DNA of 64,000 bases from Roseiarcus sp963835955 (lineage in GTDB: Bacteria > Pseudomonadota > Alphaproteobacteria > Rhizobiales > Beijerinckiaceae): the NCBI GenBank assembly GCA_963835955.1, contig CAWIHZ010000017.1, forward strand, positions 248,001-312,000. The letters are read 5' to 3'. Made by a program: the position numbers and the translations under genes. Under the pieces are notes generated by a model that saw only the letters and a list, made by a program, of their open reading frames with translations, did no database searches and was not told the DNA's origin. Of the stretch, positions 9,220 through 17,200 are shown piece by piece. The first letter of the stretch is position 1. The number at the start of each line of letters is the position of its first letter.

Positions 9220-9410
9220 GTCGGAGATGAACCGCGGTCGGGCGTCAGCCGATAGTGCAAAAGACCGCCATGCCGCGCTTGCGGCATTGGCTCGCTGGGA
9301 GATCATCACGATAAAGCGCGTAGTCGTCCTCGCCGAAGAACACGCGCTCGCGCCGATTGCTAAGCTGAGTGACATAATCGGAAGGTCGGGCACGACAAAT
9401 CGGTCGAGTG
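9220..9410 (-). pseudogene. remnant of a REP-associated tyrosine transposase (RAYT, IS200-like Y1 family)
   Basis: Minus-strand fragments in different frames spell a recognisable N-terminal half of a RAYT: RFVVPDLP near 9408-9385, then after a frame change YVTQLSNRRERVFFGEDDYA and LYRDDL, QCRKRGMAVF, an in-frame stop, and PTAVHL in place of the usual HxH metal motif (PNHVHL). The catalytic tyrosine region is missing. The gene is clearly dead. RAYTs mobilise short palindromic repeats, which fits the repeat copies on either side. Within 8915-9461 I see nothing else apart from repeat copy B. Confidence 0.7.
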
Positions 9411-9461
9411 CGGAGCCGTCAGTGATCTTATCGCGATACGCTACGACGGGATAACTGAAGA

Positions 9462-10406
9462 ATGGAACAAACATGTCCAATCTGGGGACCATCTGCAACT
9501 GTGACGGCCGGAAAGCCTGATCCCTTTTCCTGGTTTGTATTCTCTGAACGTACGGGGGGTAAATATGAGGTCACCAGCATGACCGTGGACGGCATACTTA
9601 GGAACATTGATAATTCCGTCAAACTTCGCCTAACTACTTGGCTCGTCGATCAACGTAAATGCGGAACTGTCTGCCCAGTCGTATCGGAATCAATTGTTCG
9701 CACAGCGCAAACTTGGGCTCCTCTTTCCGTCAGCGACCGGGCCGATCGTGCCTTAAAGTTTATCGCTGAGCAAACTAAAATCTTAGGACAAAAAGTTGAA
9801 CTTTCTAATTTCTACGATCGGATGCTGCCGCTTACGGAGTCGCAGCAACGTGAAGAAGTGAGGTTTCTTAAGGATTATTTACTTCAAAGACGTTGGGTAC
9901 AACTACCTTATGCAGAGTTATATCATTCGGTTGTAATTTCCATTGAAGAATATTCTCACCTCGATGAACTGTCGGACTTTGGAGCCGCATCGTCGCAGGC
10001 CTTCATTGCGATGTGGTTTGATCCTTCGATGAACGAACCTTATGAATATGGACTAGCCGCAGGGGTTCGAGACGCTGGATACGACCCGTATCGCGTCGAT
10101 CTTTCGCATTATAACGATAAGATCGATGACAAAATTATTACCGAGATCAGGCGATCGCGATTTTTGGTTGCTGATTTTACTTGCGGCTCAACCGGAGTAC
10201 GCGGAGGAGTTTATTATGAAGCGGGATTTGCGCACGGCTTAAGAATCCCTGTGATATTTACTTGTAGAAGTGACGTAATTAGATATGTACATTTTGACAC
10301 CAGGCAGTACAACCACATAACCTGGGAGACAGCGGTCGAGCTTAGAGATAAGCTTAGTTTAAGAATTACTGCCACCCTCGGTGATGGCCCGCTGCGATTG
10401 CGTTAA
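9462..10406 (+). CDS. AT-rich gene: N-terminal ribbon-like region plus nucleoside 2-deoxyribosyltransferase-like domain
   Basis: This 314-residue protein has base composition far more AT-rich than its neighbours, pointing to recent transfer. The C-terminal part (about 178-300) reads as a Rossmannoid nucleoside 2-deoxyribosyltransferase-like domain: QAFIAMWFDPSM, GVRDAGYDPYRVD (Asp213), SRFLVADFTCG (Asp238), GGVYYEAGFAHGL with a candidate nucleophile Glu253, then PVIFTCR and HFDTRQYNHITW. The N-terminal 70 residues (CPIWGP, GGKYEVTS, RKCGTVCP) look like a degraded zinc ribbon. Related domains occur in prokaryotic immune effectors that attack nucleotides or NAD. That role here is inference from the family and the mobile setting. 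No partner gene is visible. Confidence 0.6.
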   Translation: MEQTCPIWGPSATVTAGKPDPFSWFVFSERTGGKYEVTSMTVDGILRNIDNSVKLRLTTWLVDQRKCGTVCPVVSESIVRTAQTWAPLSVSDRADRALKFIAEQTKILGQKVELSNFYDRMLPLTESQQREEVRFLKDYLLQRRWVQLPYAELYHSVVISIEEYSHLDELSDFGAASSQAFIAMWFDPSMNEPYEYGLAAGVRDAGYDPYRVDLSHYNDKIDDKIITEIRRSRFLVADFTCGSTGVRGGVYYEAGFAHGLRIPVIFTCRSDVIRYVHFDTRQYNHITWETAVELRDKLSLRITATLGDGPLRLR

Positions 10407-10999
10407 TTGCGCGATATCCGCCCAACTGAGGCGTCCAAGGCCAGGCGGTCCGTTATGTCCGCTCGACGTCAAGTCCTGCCGTTCCCCTGCGCCCATTAGG
10501 CGGGCAGCTCGATCGCGAAATCTTTAGCGCGCTGCCGACTGGCCGGAGTTGACCCTGAGCGAACATTCGTCCCGAGCGATTGAACGTTGTAAATCGACGT
10601 ATTACTACCGTCGCGGATCGCCATCTTGAACGGCGCAAGTGGACAGGTAAGCGGGCATTGCCTTTCACCGCGCTCTCCGCCCAAACCTGAAGTTCAAACT
10701 GACCCACTACCCGGCCGTTGGAAGAGTTCCGTCACGCCGAGTTCGGCGGAAGATTTTGGCCCGCGAGAACGCGCGTGCGCCCCTTCCCGGCGCCTGACGC
10801 CGCCTGGCGAGAAAGCGATCGCTGAGCCGCCCGAGGCGACCTTGGTCACGAGGCTCTGGCCAAAACGGAAAAACGCGGACGCTTCATCCGGCCGTTTCGC
10901 GGGATCGGCAGGGGTGGGCCAGAATTCTGTCGAGCAAGGCTTCTTTTCGCGTTGCTACCCCAACCCCACCTCCATCCGTCCACGCCCCCCCAAGGCTTC
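10407..10999. other. gene-free stretch with an inverted partial repeat copy
   Basis: No convincing gene. The segment 10680-10720 read on the minus strand (GTAGTGGGTCAGTTTGAAC) resembles 7000-7020 of repeat copy A on the plus strand. Composition returns to high GC immediately after the AT-rich gene. A plus-strand open frame at 10626-11006 is Arg/Pro-rich and unlike any family I know. Confidence 0.35.
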
Positions 11000-11028
11000 T
11001 TGCTGAAAAACCGAAACTGTGTTAGGAT
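11000..11028 (+). promoter_or_regulatory. promoter-like box, locus 1 of a two-copy element
   Basis: TTGCTG at 11000-11005 and TAGGAT at 11023-11028 are separated by 17 bases. The same arrangement with similar flanking bases occurs at 48181-48209. It points right, toward a set of 21-bp repeats, and towards no gene, so it may drive a short non-coding transcript. Confidence 0.4.
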
Positions 11029-11166
11029 CGCCTTGGCGGCGAACCCGGCGCCGCTTGTCCTGCCGGCGGCGGGACGGGTTTGGCGGGATTAAGGAGCCGG
11101 AAAAAAAATCATTTGGATTCGCGTCTAAACCCTTGAGAAGGCTCGATTCGCGGAAGGGAATCGTTT

Positions 11167-11250
11167 GGATTCCGCTTCCGCTGGCTTTGATCCCGCTTCC
11201 GCAGGCTTGGGTCTCGTTTCCTCGGGCTTGCATTCGGCTTCCGCCGGGCC
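11167..11250 (+). repeat. four degenerate 21-bp tandem repeats, locus 1
   Basis: Four consecutive 21-base units (starts 11167, 11188, 11209, 11230) share a core close to CGCTTCCGC followed by TGGCTT. The same period and core recur at 48402-48485. The array ends about 10 bases from the stop codon of the L,D-transpeptidase gene, which runs the other way. Confidence 0.7.
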
Positions 11251-11260
11251 CGGTCGCGGC

Positions 11261-12553
11261 CTATTCCTGCGGCGTCGCCAGCGGCTTCGCCGGGATTGCG
11301 GACGCGAGCGGACCGGGGCCGTCGCCGTCTCGATGGTAGATGTCGGGACGGAACTGGACGATGCCGTCGGGGGTCGCCCAGGCGGTGATGTAGACCCAAT
11401 AGACGTTGACCGGCTTGGCGAGGTCGACGTCGAGGCGCTGGCCGGAGCGGATGACGTCGTCGATCTGATCGCGGCCCCAGCCGGGGGTGTCCTTCAACAG
11501 CCAGGCCACGTAGTCGCGAACGTCCTGCACCCGCACGCAACCGGACGACACGAAGCGGAAGTCGTCGCCGAAAATGCCCTTGGACGGCGTATCGTGCATG
11601 TAGACGCCGTAGGGGTTGGGGATATTGATGCGAACGAAGCCGAGCGAGTTGATGTCGCCGCCGGTGTCCTGCCGATACTTGTAGTTCGTCGCCTCGGTCG
11701 TGTTCCAGTCGATCGAGGCGGGCGAGACCTCCTGGCCCTCGCGGTTGAAGACCCGGATCTTCTCTTCCGTCAGGTAGTTCGGATCGGCCTTCATCTTCGG
11801 GATCAGATCCTTCTTGATCAGCGAAGGCGGCACGGTCCAGAACGGATTGAAATTGATCTGCGTCGCCTTGGTCTGCATGATCGGCGACTGACGATCGATC
11901 TTGCCGACGCCGGCGGCGTGATGCGAATAGACGACGCCGTTCTCGACCGTCTCGACCGAGGCGGCGGGAATATTGACGATCACGAAGCGCTCTCCCAGAT
12001 CGCCCGAATAGGCGTTGAGGCGCACGATGTTGGTCTCGAGCTGTTGCAGCCGGGCGGCCGCGGACACGTTCAATTCGGCGAACGTCTCCTGATTGACGAC
12101 GCCGGTCTGGCTCAAGCCGTGGCGGGCCTGGAAGCGTTTGACCGCCGCCTCGACGAACGAATCGAACACCTGGCCCATTCCCGCCACGGGGTCGAGATCG
12201 CCGGAGGCGACCAGACGCTCGCGCAGCGCCTGCACCGCTTTGGACTTCGAGCCGATCCCCAATTCGGCGCCGGTCGGCACCAGGTTCCAGCCGCCGCGGG
12301 CGACAAGATCCTTGTATTTCGCGATCGCCGCCTCGGTCGCCGCCAGGGTGGCTGGCGACAACACAGGCGTCGCCTCGCGCCTGACCGCCATATCCGGCGA
12401 GGCTTCATAGCTCTGCGGCCATTCCGCCTGATCGTCCCGGCGCTCCTGCGCGGACGCGACAAAAGGCGCGCCGCCGGCCGCCACGAATGCGCCGACCGCG
12501 CTCGCGCTAAGAAAAGCGCGGCGAGTGAGCCACGTGACTTTTGTCTGCCGCAT
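11261..12553 (-). CDS. L,D-transpeptidase (YkuD domain) with peptidoglycan-binding region
   Basis: This 430-residue periplasmic cell-wall enzyme forms 3-3 cross-links in peptidoglycan or attaches proteins to it. A twin-arginine-like leader (LTRRAFLSASAVGAFVAAGG) is followed by a YcbB-type scaffold and a peptidoglycan-binding-like stretch (KAVQALRERLVASGD, FVEAAVKRFQARHGLSQTG). The YkuD catalytic domain has HDTPSKGIFGDDFRFVSSGC, placing His320 and the nucleophile Cys339, followed by VRVQD. The MarR-type gene just upstream on the same strand matches the ldtR-ldtP pairing known in Liberibacter and rhizobia, so this is probably the LdtR-controlled enzyme. Confidence 0.92.
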   Translation of the reverse strand: MRQTKVTWLTRRAFLSASAVGAFVAAGGAPFVASAQERRDDQAEWPQSYEASPDMAVRREATPVLSPATLAATEAAIAKYKDLVARGGWNLVPTGAELGIGSKSKAVQALRERLVASGDLDPVAGMGQVFDSFVEAAVKRFQARHGLSQTGVVNQETFAELNVSAAARLQQLETNIVRLNAYSGDLGERFVIVNIPAASVETVENGVVYSHHAAGVGKIDRQSPIMQTKATQINFNPFWTVPPSLIKKDLIPKMKADPNYLTEEKIRVFNREGQEVSPASIDWNTTEATNYKYRQDTGGDINSLGFVRINIPNPYGVYMHDTPSKGIFGDDFRFVSSGCVRVQDVRDYVAWLLKDTPGWGRDQIDDVIRSGQRLDVDLAKPVNVYWVYITAWATPDGIVQFRPDIYHRDGDGPGPLASAIPAKPLATPQE

Positions 12554-12795
12554 CAGATCTGAAACTCCTCGAGGAACGGAATTTGGCCGGTCCCGCCGTT
12601 AAGCCGCCCGCCCCAAAAACGAATGACGCGGCACACGTCCGTCCCACTCGTCGCGAGCGAACGATTTTACGCGCCACTGTGTTAAGGATATGGCCCAGTC
12701 GGGCGATTTTAAGGCCGCTGGACGAACGGCGTCAAAACGCGCGTCGGGGCGTCCGCGCCTGGACGCCCCGCCCGATCGCCGACCTTATATCAAAA

Positions 12796-13308
12796 TCAGA
12801 GGCGATACTTGATCTGATCGGTCCAGTAGCGCTCGAGGCGAAGCAGCGAGACGTTCACCCGGGCAAGGTCTTCGCCCGGTATGCCGCCGATCTGCTCGAC
12901 CGTGCGGGCGTGCTTCTCGTAGATGCCCCCCACGATGCGGTGAACCTCCTTGCCAAGCTCCGTCAAACTGATTCGCACCGAGCGACGGTCGACCCGCGAG
13001 CGGGCATGGTGCAGGTATCCCATCTCGACCAGCTTCTTCACGTTGTAAGAAACATTCGATCCGAGATAGTAGCCCCGGGTTCGCAATTCTCCCGCGGTCA
13101 ATTCCTTGTCTCCGATGTTGTAAAGCAGCAGCGCCTGGACCGCATTGACATCGGAGCGGCCGCGACGATCGAACTCATCCTTGATAACGTCGAGTAGCCG
13201 GCGATGCAGTCGCTCGACCATGGTCAACGTTTCCAAGTACAGGTCGAAAACTCGAAGTTCAGGTTCCACGTGAACCGGCGCTTCCTTAGTTTTAATTGCG
13301 TTAAGCAT
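12796..13308 (-). CDS. ldtR: LdtR-type MarR-family regulator
   Basis: This 170-residue winged-helix protein belongs to the MarR family: N-terminal dimerisation helix (RVFDLYLETLTMVERLHRRL), DNA-recognition region (GELRTRGYYLGSNVSYNVKKLVEM), and wing (HHARSRVDRRSVRISLTELG). The pattern matches LdtR, which in Liberibacter and Sinorhizobium controls an adjacent L,D-transpeptidase and osmotic tolerance. Here the transpeptidase lies 242 bases downstream on the same strand, leaving room for its own promoter. Direct regulation is inferred from that pairing; I did not identify an operator. Confidence 0.85.
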   Translation of the reverse strand: MLNAIKTKEAPVHVEPELRVFDLYLETLTMVERLHRRLLDVIKDEFDRRGRSDVNAVQALLLYNIGDKELTAGELRTRGYYLGSNVSYNVKKLVEMGYLHHARSRVDRRSVRISLTELGKEVHRIVGGIYEKHARTVEQIGGIPGEDLARVNVSLLRLERYWTDQIKYRL

Positions 13309-13611
13309 GGAACACCCGTCCGTTTGCCTCTTTATTGTCGAGCCTTATTCGCTCTACTTATAGGCAGAACTGTAACGGAGGCGAATGAAGACGAGTTTAA
13401 GAGTCAAGATGAATCCAAGGTTTTCCCGCCCTGGTAAATTTCAATTGAATCAAAGCCTTTGTTTACGTTGACAGGGTGGAAACGAAAGACGCGCCACGCG
13501 CCTTCGGCGGGCGGCGGAATCGAACAAAACGGCGTCTTTCGTTGGTCTTTGTTTCGTTGCGGGAGGCGCAAAAGCGGCGCGTTCGCTGTGATTGCGCCGA
13601 CGCGCGGTTGG
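13309..13611. other. gap between ldtR and the DUF6163 gene, no gene seen
   Basis: The right part of the gap holds no recognisable gene. The AT-richer piece nearest ldtR (13330-13440) is a plausible place for its promoter, which would read leftward. I could not pick out convincing -35/-10 boxes. Confidence 0.4.
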
Positions 13612-14082
13612 TCAGTCCCGCTCCCTGACCGCGCGCCAGCTCAGGAAGAAATAGCCGACGACCAACGCGATATTGAGCAGCGCCCCGACGGCGCCGATCG
13701 CCGCCGCGCGCGGGTTTAGGACAGGCGAGGCCGCCTCGACAACCGCGCAAAGCAGCCAGATTGCGCCGCCCCAGGGCGCCGCCAGCCACAACCCGACCGC
13801 GGCCAGAAGGTCGAAACAGGCGAAGGCGACGATCGTCGCTTGGAGGGGCAGCGCCATCGTCGCGAACTGTCCCAGGCTCGGGAAGGTCCCGAGAATGAGA
13901 GCCCAGTTGAACAGGCCCTTGCTGACCCAGACCCACGCGAGCGTGCGCATATACCAGAGAAGCACCGCCTTCCAGCGCATGCTCGAGATTACTGAGGAAA
14001 GCTTGCCGTCCACCGGCTTTGCGGGCGAAGAATTGATGAGCTCCACGACTCCGTCGCGGGTTTGACGCATCAGATATTTCAT
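13612..14082 (-). CDS. DUF6163-like multi-spanning membrane protein
   Basis: This 156-residue protein has about four hydrophobic segments: AVLLWYMRTLAWVWVSKGLF, ATIVAFACFDLLAAVGLWLA, GAIWLLCAVVEAAS and GAVGALLNIALVVGYFFL. The pattern is that of the DUF6163 proteins of Hyphomicrobiales; function unknown. The ATG at 14082 overlaps the stop of the upstream hydrolase gene (ATGA), which suggests translational coupling and settles the start. An upstream in-frame ATG at 14169 would lie inside the hydrolase gene. Confidence 0.75.
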   Translation of the reverse strand: MKYLMRQTRDGVVELINSSPAKPVDGKLSSVISSMRWKAVLLWYMRTLAWVWVSKGLFNWALILGTFPSLGQFATMALPLQATIVAFACFDLLAAVGLWLAAPWGGAIWLLCAVVEAASPVLNPRAAAIGAVGALLNIALVVGYFFLSWRAVRERD

Positions 14083-15140
14083 CGGCGGCGGACCGGGAAA
14101 GTCAACTCGGCGTCGCCGAGCGGGGCGAAATAGCTCTCGACTTCCGTTTTCGAGGGTGGAGCGCTCCAATGTGGACGGTTATCCTTTTCGACGATGACCG
14201 CGCGCACGCCTTCGTAGAAGTCGCGACCCCTGCAAATGCGCGAGACGATGCGAAATTCCATGCGCAGGGCTTCGTCGAAATCGATCGTGGGACCCAACGC
14301 CATCTGCCTGAGAGCAATCGCCTGACTTGTCGGCGACTTTTCCAGCATCGCCGCGCGCGCCGGCGCGGCGAAGCCCCGTCCCTGGGCCGCGGCCTCGAAC
14401 AGGGCCGCCAAAATGGCCTCGCGGCTGGCGGCCGAGAAACAGGTCTCGACTTCCGCCGCCTCGTCCAGAAGCGCCGACGGCGGCGGCGGCGCGGCAAAGC
14501 TCGCGAGCGTGGCCTCGACCGGTCGGTCTGCCTCCAACGCCTGCGCCAGATCTCGGAACGCGGCGCTGGGCGCGAATGTCTGGGCGAGGCCAAGGGCGAG
14601 GGCGTCGCCCGCGTTGGCGCGCAGGCCCGTGAGGGCGAGATAAACGCCGGCGCGGCGCGGCACGCGCGGCAGAAACCACGACGCTCCGGTATCCGGGAAG
14701 AAGCCGATGCCGACCTCCGGCATGGCGAAAGCGAAGCGGTCGCCAGCGACTGTGTGCGTGGCGTTGATCGACAGGCCAACGCCCCCGCCCATCACTATGC
14801 CGTCGACCATTGCGACGATCGGCTTGGGATAGGTCTTGATGCGTTGATCGAGCAGATATTCCTCGCGCCAGAACGTCAATTGCGATTCATGGTCGCCCGC
14901 CTTGCCCAATTCATAGAGGCGGCGGATGTCGCCGCCGGCGCAGAACGCCCGCTCTCCAGCTCCTCGAATGACGACTCGAGCGACGTCGCCGTCGTTCTCC
15001 CACTGATCGAGCGCGCTGGCGATCACGCGAACCATGGTCAAGGTCAACGCGTTCAGGGCCTTGGGACGGTTAAGCACGATGAAGCCGGCGCCGCCGCGTC
15101 GCTCGACAAGCGTCTCGGCGTCCTGCGCCGCGCTAGTCAC
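14079..15140 (-). CDS. 3-hydroxyisobutyryl-CoA hydrolase (crotonase fold)
   Basis: This 353-residue crotonase-family protein hydrolyses 3-hydroxyisobutyryl-CoA in valine breakdown. Features are GFIVLNRPKALNAL at the N terminus, the oxyanion-hole segments AFCAGGDIRRLYE and GGGVGLSINATHTVAGDR, EVGIGFFPDTGASWFL, and a long C-terminal extension with MEFRIVSRICRGRDFYEGVRA, which separates it from plain enoyl-CoA hydratases. It begins with GTG at 15140, overlapping the adk stop by four bases (GTGA), and overlaps the next gene the same way. Co-expression with adenylate kinase is unusual. Confidence 0.88.
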   Translation of the reverse strand: MTSAAQDAETLVERRGGAGFIVLNRPKALNALTLTMVRVIASALDQWENDGDVARVVIRGAGERAFCAGGDIRRLYELGKAGDHESQLTFWREEYLLDQRIKTYPKPIVAMVDGIVMGGGVGLSINATHTVAGDRFAFAMPEVGIGFFPDTGASWFLPRVPRRAGVYLALTGLRANAGDALALGLAQTFAPSAAFRDLAQALEADRPVEATLASFAAPPPPSALLDEAAEVETCFSAASREAILAALFEAAAQGRGFAAPARAAMLEKSPTSQAIALRQMALGPTIDFDEALRMEFRIVSRICRGRDFYEGVRAVIVEKDNRPHWSAPPSKTEVESYFAPLGDAELTFPVRRR

Positions 15141-15730
15141 GCCGGAGCGACTTCCGTCACAACGGCGTCGATCGCGGCGGCGACCTTGTCAATCGGCGCC
15201 ATTCCGTCGACGACGTACAGAATGCCGCGTTGGCGATAAAACGGCGTCACCGCCGCAGTGTCCCGCTGGTAGGCGGCAAGACGCGACTTGAACACTTCGG
15301 GATCGTCATCCTTGCGCGCCGATTGGCCGGCCGCCTTCGCCGCCGCCGCGCGGTTGACGATGCGATCGACGAGCCTGGCCGAATCGACCCTCAATTCGAT
15401 CGCCGCGTCGAGCTTCAGGCCCTTGGCGGCGAGCATATTTTCCAACGCGTGAGCCTGCGCGAGCGTGCGAGGAAATCCGTCGAGGATAAATCCCCCTGCA
15501 GCGTCGGGCTTTTCGATCCGGTCCTTTATAATGGCGACGACGGTCTCGTCCGACACCAGCGCGCCCGATTCCATCACCGCTTTCGCCTTGAGCCCAATCG
15601 GAGCGCCGGCCGCGACGGCGGCGCGCAACATGTCGCCGGTCGACAATTGCGGAATGCCGAGATTGCGGACCAGGCGCTCGGCCTGAGTGCCCTTGCCCGC
15701 GCCCGGAGGCCCAAGCAGAATCAACCTCAT
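15137..15730 (-). CDS. adk: adenylate kinase
   Basis: This 197-residue kinase interconverts AMP, ADP and ATP. The P-loop is GPPGAGKGT at about residues 7-15, followed by the NMP-binding region (LSTGDMLRAAV) and GFILDGFPRT. The LID is the short type, as in many Alphaproteobacteria. It follows secY with an ATGA overlap, the standard spc-operon order. The next gene downstream is a CoA hydrolase instead of the usual rpsM. Confidence 0.97.
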   Translation of the reverse strand: MRLILLGPPGAGKGTQAERLVRNLGIPQLSTGDMLRAAVAAGAPIGLKAKAVMESGALVSDETVVAIIKDRIEKPDAAGGFILDGFPRTLAQAHALENMLAAKGLKLDAAIELRVDSARLVDRIVNRAAAAKAAGQSARKDDDPEVFKSRLAAYQRDTAAVTPFYRQRGILYVVDGMAPIDKVAAAIDAVVTEVAPA

Positions 15731-17061
15731 CGTTTCCGCCCCTTCAGCCTGGCTCTGCGAATCAGCCCTTCGTACTGGTGCGCTTGGAGATGGCCGTGGA
15801 TCTGCGCGACCGTGTCCATGGTCACATTGACGACGATCAATAGCGAGGTGCCGCCAAAATAGAAAGGCAGCGCCGCATAGGAAATCAGCCATTCGGGCAG
15901 AAGGCAGATCAGGGCGAGATAAAGCGCTCCGAGCACCGTAATCCGGGTCAGGATATAGTCGATATATTGCGCGGTGCGTTCGCCCGGCCGGACCCCGGGC
16001 ACGAAGCCGCCATGCTTTTTCAGATTGTCGGCGGTGTCGGCCGGATTGAAGACCGTCGCCGTGTAGAAAAAGGCGAAGAACACGATCAGCGCGACATAAA
16101 GGGTGAGATAAAGCGCGCTGCCGCGCCCCAGCAGCGCCGACATCATCGAGAGCACGCCAGAACTCGAGGACCCTTGCGCAAAATTGGCCGCCGTCGTCGG
16201 CAGCAACAGCAGCGAAGACGCGAATATCGGCGGAATCACGCCGGAGGTGTTGAGCTTCAGCGGCAGGAAAGAGCTCTGTCCCTCGTACATCTTGTTGCCG
16301 ACCTGACGGCGCGGATAAGTGATCGGAACACGCCGTTGCGCGCGCTCCATGAACACAATGAAGGTGACGACCACGAACACCATCACGATGACGGAGAGCA
16401 CCAGTCCGGTCGAGATCGACCCCTGCCGGCCGAGCTCGAACAATTGCGCAATCGCCTGCGGAAGACGGGCGACGATGCCGGCGAAAATGATCAGCGACGA
16501 ACCGTTGCCGACGCCCCGGGCGGTGATCTGCTCGCCGAGCCAGACGAGGAACATCGTGCCGCCTGTCAGCGTCACGACCGTCGAGATGATGAACAGGAGG
16601 CCCGGATTGCTGACGATGCCCGGGCGTCCCTCGAGGCCGATCGCAATGCCGTAGGCCTGGAATACCGACAGCGCGACAGTCAGATAGCGGGTGTATTGAT
16701 TGAGGACCTTGCGGCCCGCCTCTCCCTCTTTCTTGATCGCCTCCAGCGACGGCATCACCGAACTCAGGAGCTGGATGATGATCGAAGCCGAAATGTAGGG
16801 CATGATATTCAGCGCGAACACCGCCATCCGCTGAACGGCGCCGCCCGAGAACATGTTGAACATGTCGAGCACGCCCTGCTTCTGACCAAGGAAGGCGGTC
16901 TGGAACGCTTCCGAATCGATGCCCGGCAACGGGATATACGTCCCGAGCCGGAAGATCACGAGCGCGCCCAGCGTGAACCAGATGCGCTTCTTGAGTTCGT
17001 CGGCCTTGGTGAAGGCGGACCAGTTGATATTGGCAGCGAGTTGTTCGGCGGCCGACGCCAT
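15727..17061 (-). CDS. secY: preprotein translocase subunit SecY
   Basis: The central channel of the Sec translocon in the inner membrane. It is 444 residues with ten hydrophobic segments and family motifs ALVIFRLGTYIPLPGID near the N terminus, GGAVQRMAVFALNIMPYISA and QLLSSVMPSLEA, and the cytosolic loop ERAQRRVPITYPRR. It lies 139 bases downstream of rplO and overlaps adk by four bases, so it is probably transcribed with the ribosomal genes. Confidence 0.97.
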   Translation of the reverse strand: MASAAEQLAANINWSAFTKADELKKRIWFTLGALVIFRLGTYIPLPGIDSEAFQTAFLGQKQGVLDMFNMFSGGAVQRMAVFALNIMPYISASIIIQLLSSVMPSLEAIKKEGEAGRKVLNQYTRYLTVALSVFQAYGIAIGLEGRPGIVSNPGLLFIISTVVTLTGGTMFLVWLGEQITARGVGNGSSLIIFAGIVARLPQAIAQLFELGRQGSISTGLVLSVIVMVFVVVTFIVFMERAQRRVPITYPRRQVGNKMYEGQSSFLPLKLNTSGVIPPIFASSLLLLPTTAANFAQGSSSSGVLSMMSALLGRGSALYLTLYVALIVFFAFFYTATVFNPADTADNLKKHGGFVPGVRPGERTAQYIDYILTRITVLGALYLALICLLPEWLISYAALPFYFGGTSLLIVVNVTMDTVAQIHGHLQAHQYEGLIRRARLKGRKR

Positions 17062-17200
17062 GGCGGATGCGCTCCCGGCGGCGCCAAGACATCGGCGCCC
17101 TGTTCAAAAAAGTCGCTCTCGCCGCCCATTCCCCGCGCGGCGAGAACGCCCCTATCATATGGTCGGCGCGCGCGCCAATGTCAGCCCGTCCGGCTCGCCC

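Noticed and set aside
10626..11006. 126-codon plus-strand open frame downstream of the AT-rich gene
   Set aside because: Composition typical of non-coding high-GC DNA, overlaps a dispersed repeat and the promoter-like box.
11109..11540. Minus-strand open frames through both 21-bp repeat arrays, giving similar Arg/Lys-rich 7-residue repeats
   Set aside because: The 21-base period makes any frame look repetitive. Neither frame has a start with a ribosome-binding site, and both overlap well-supported genes in other frames.
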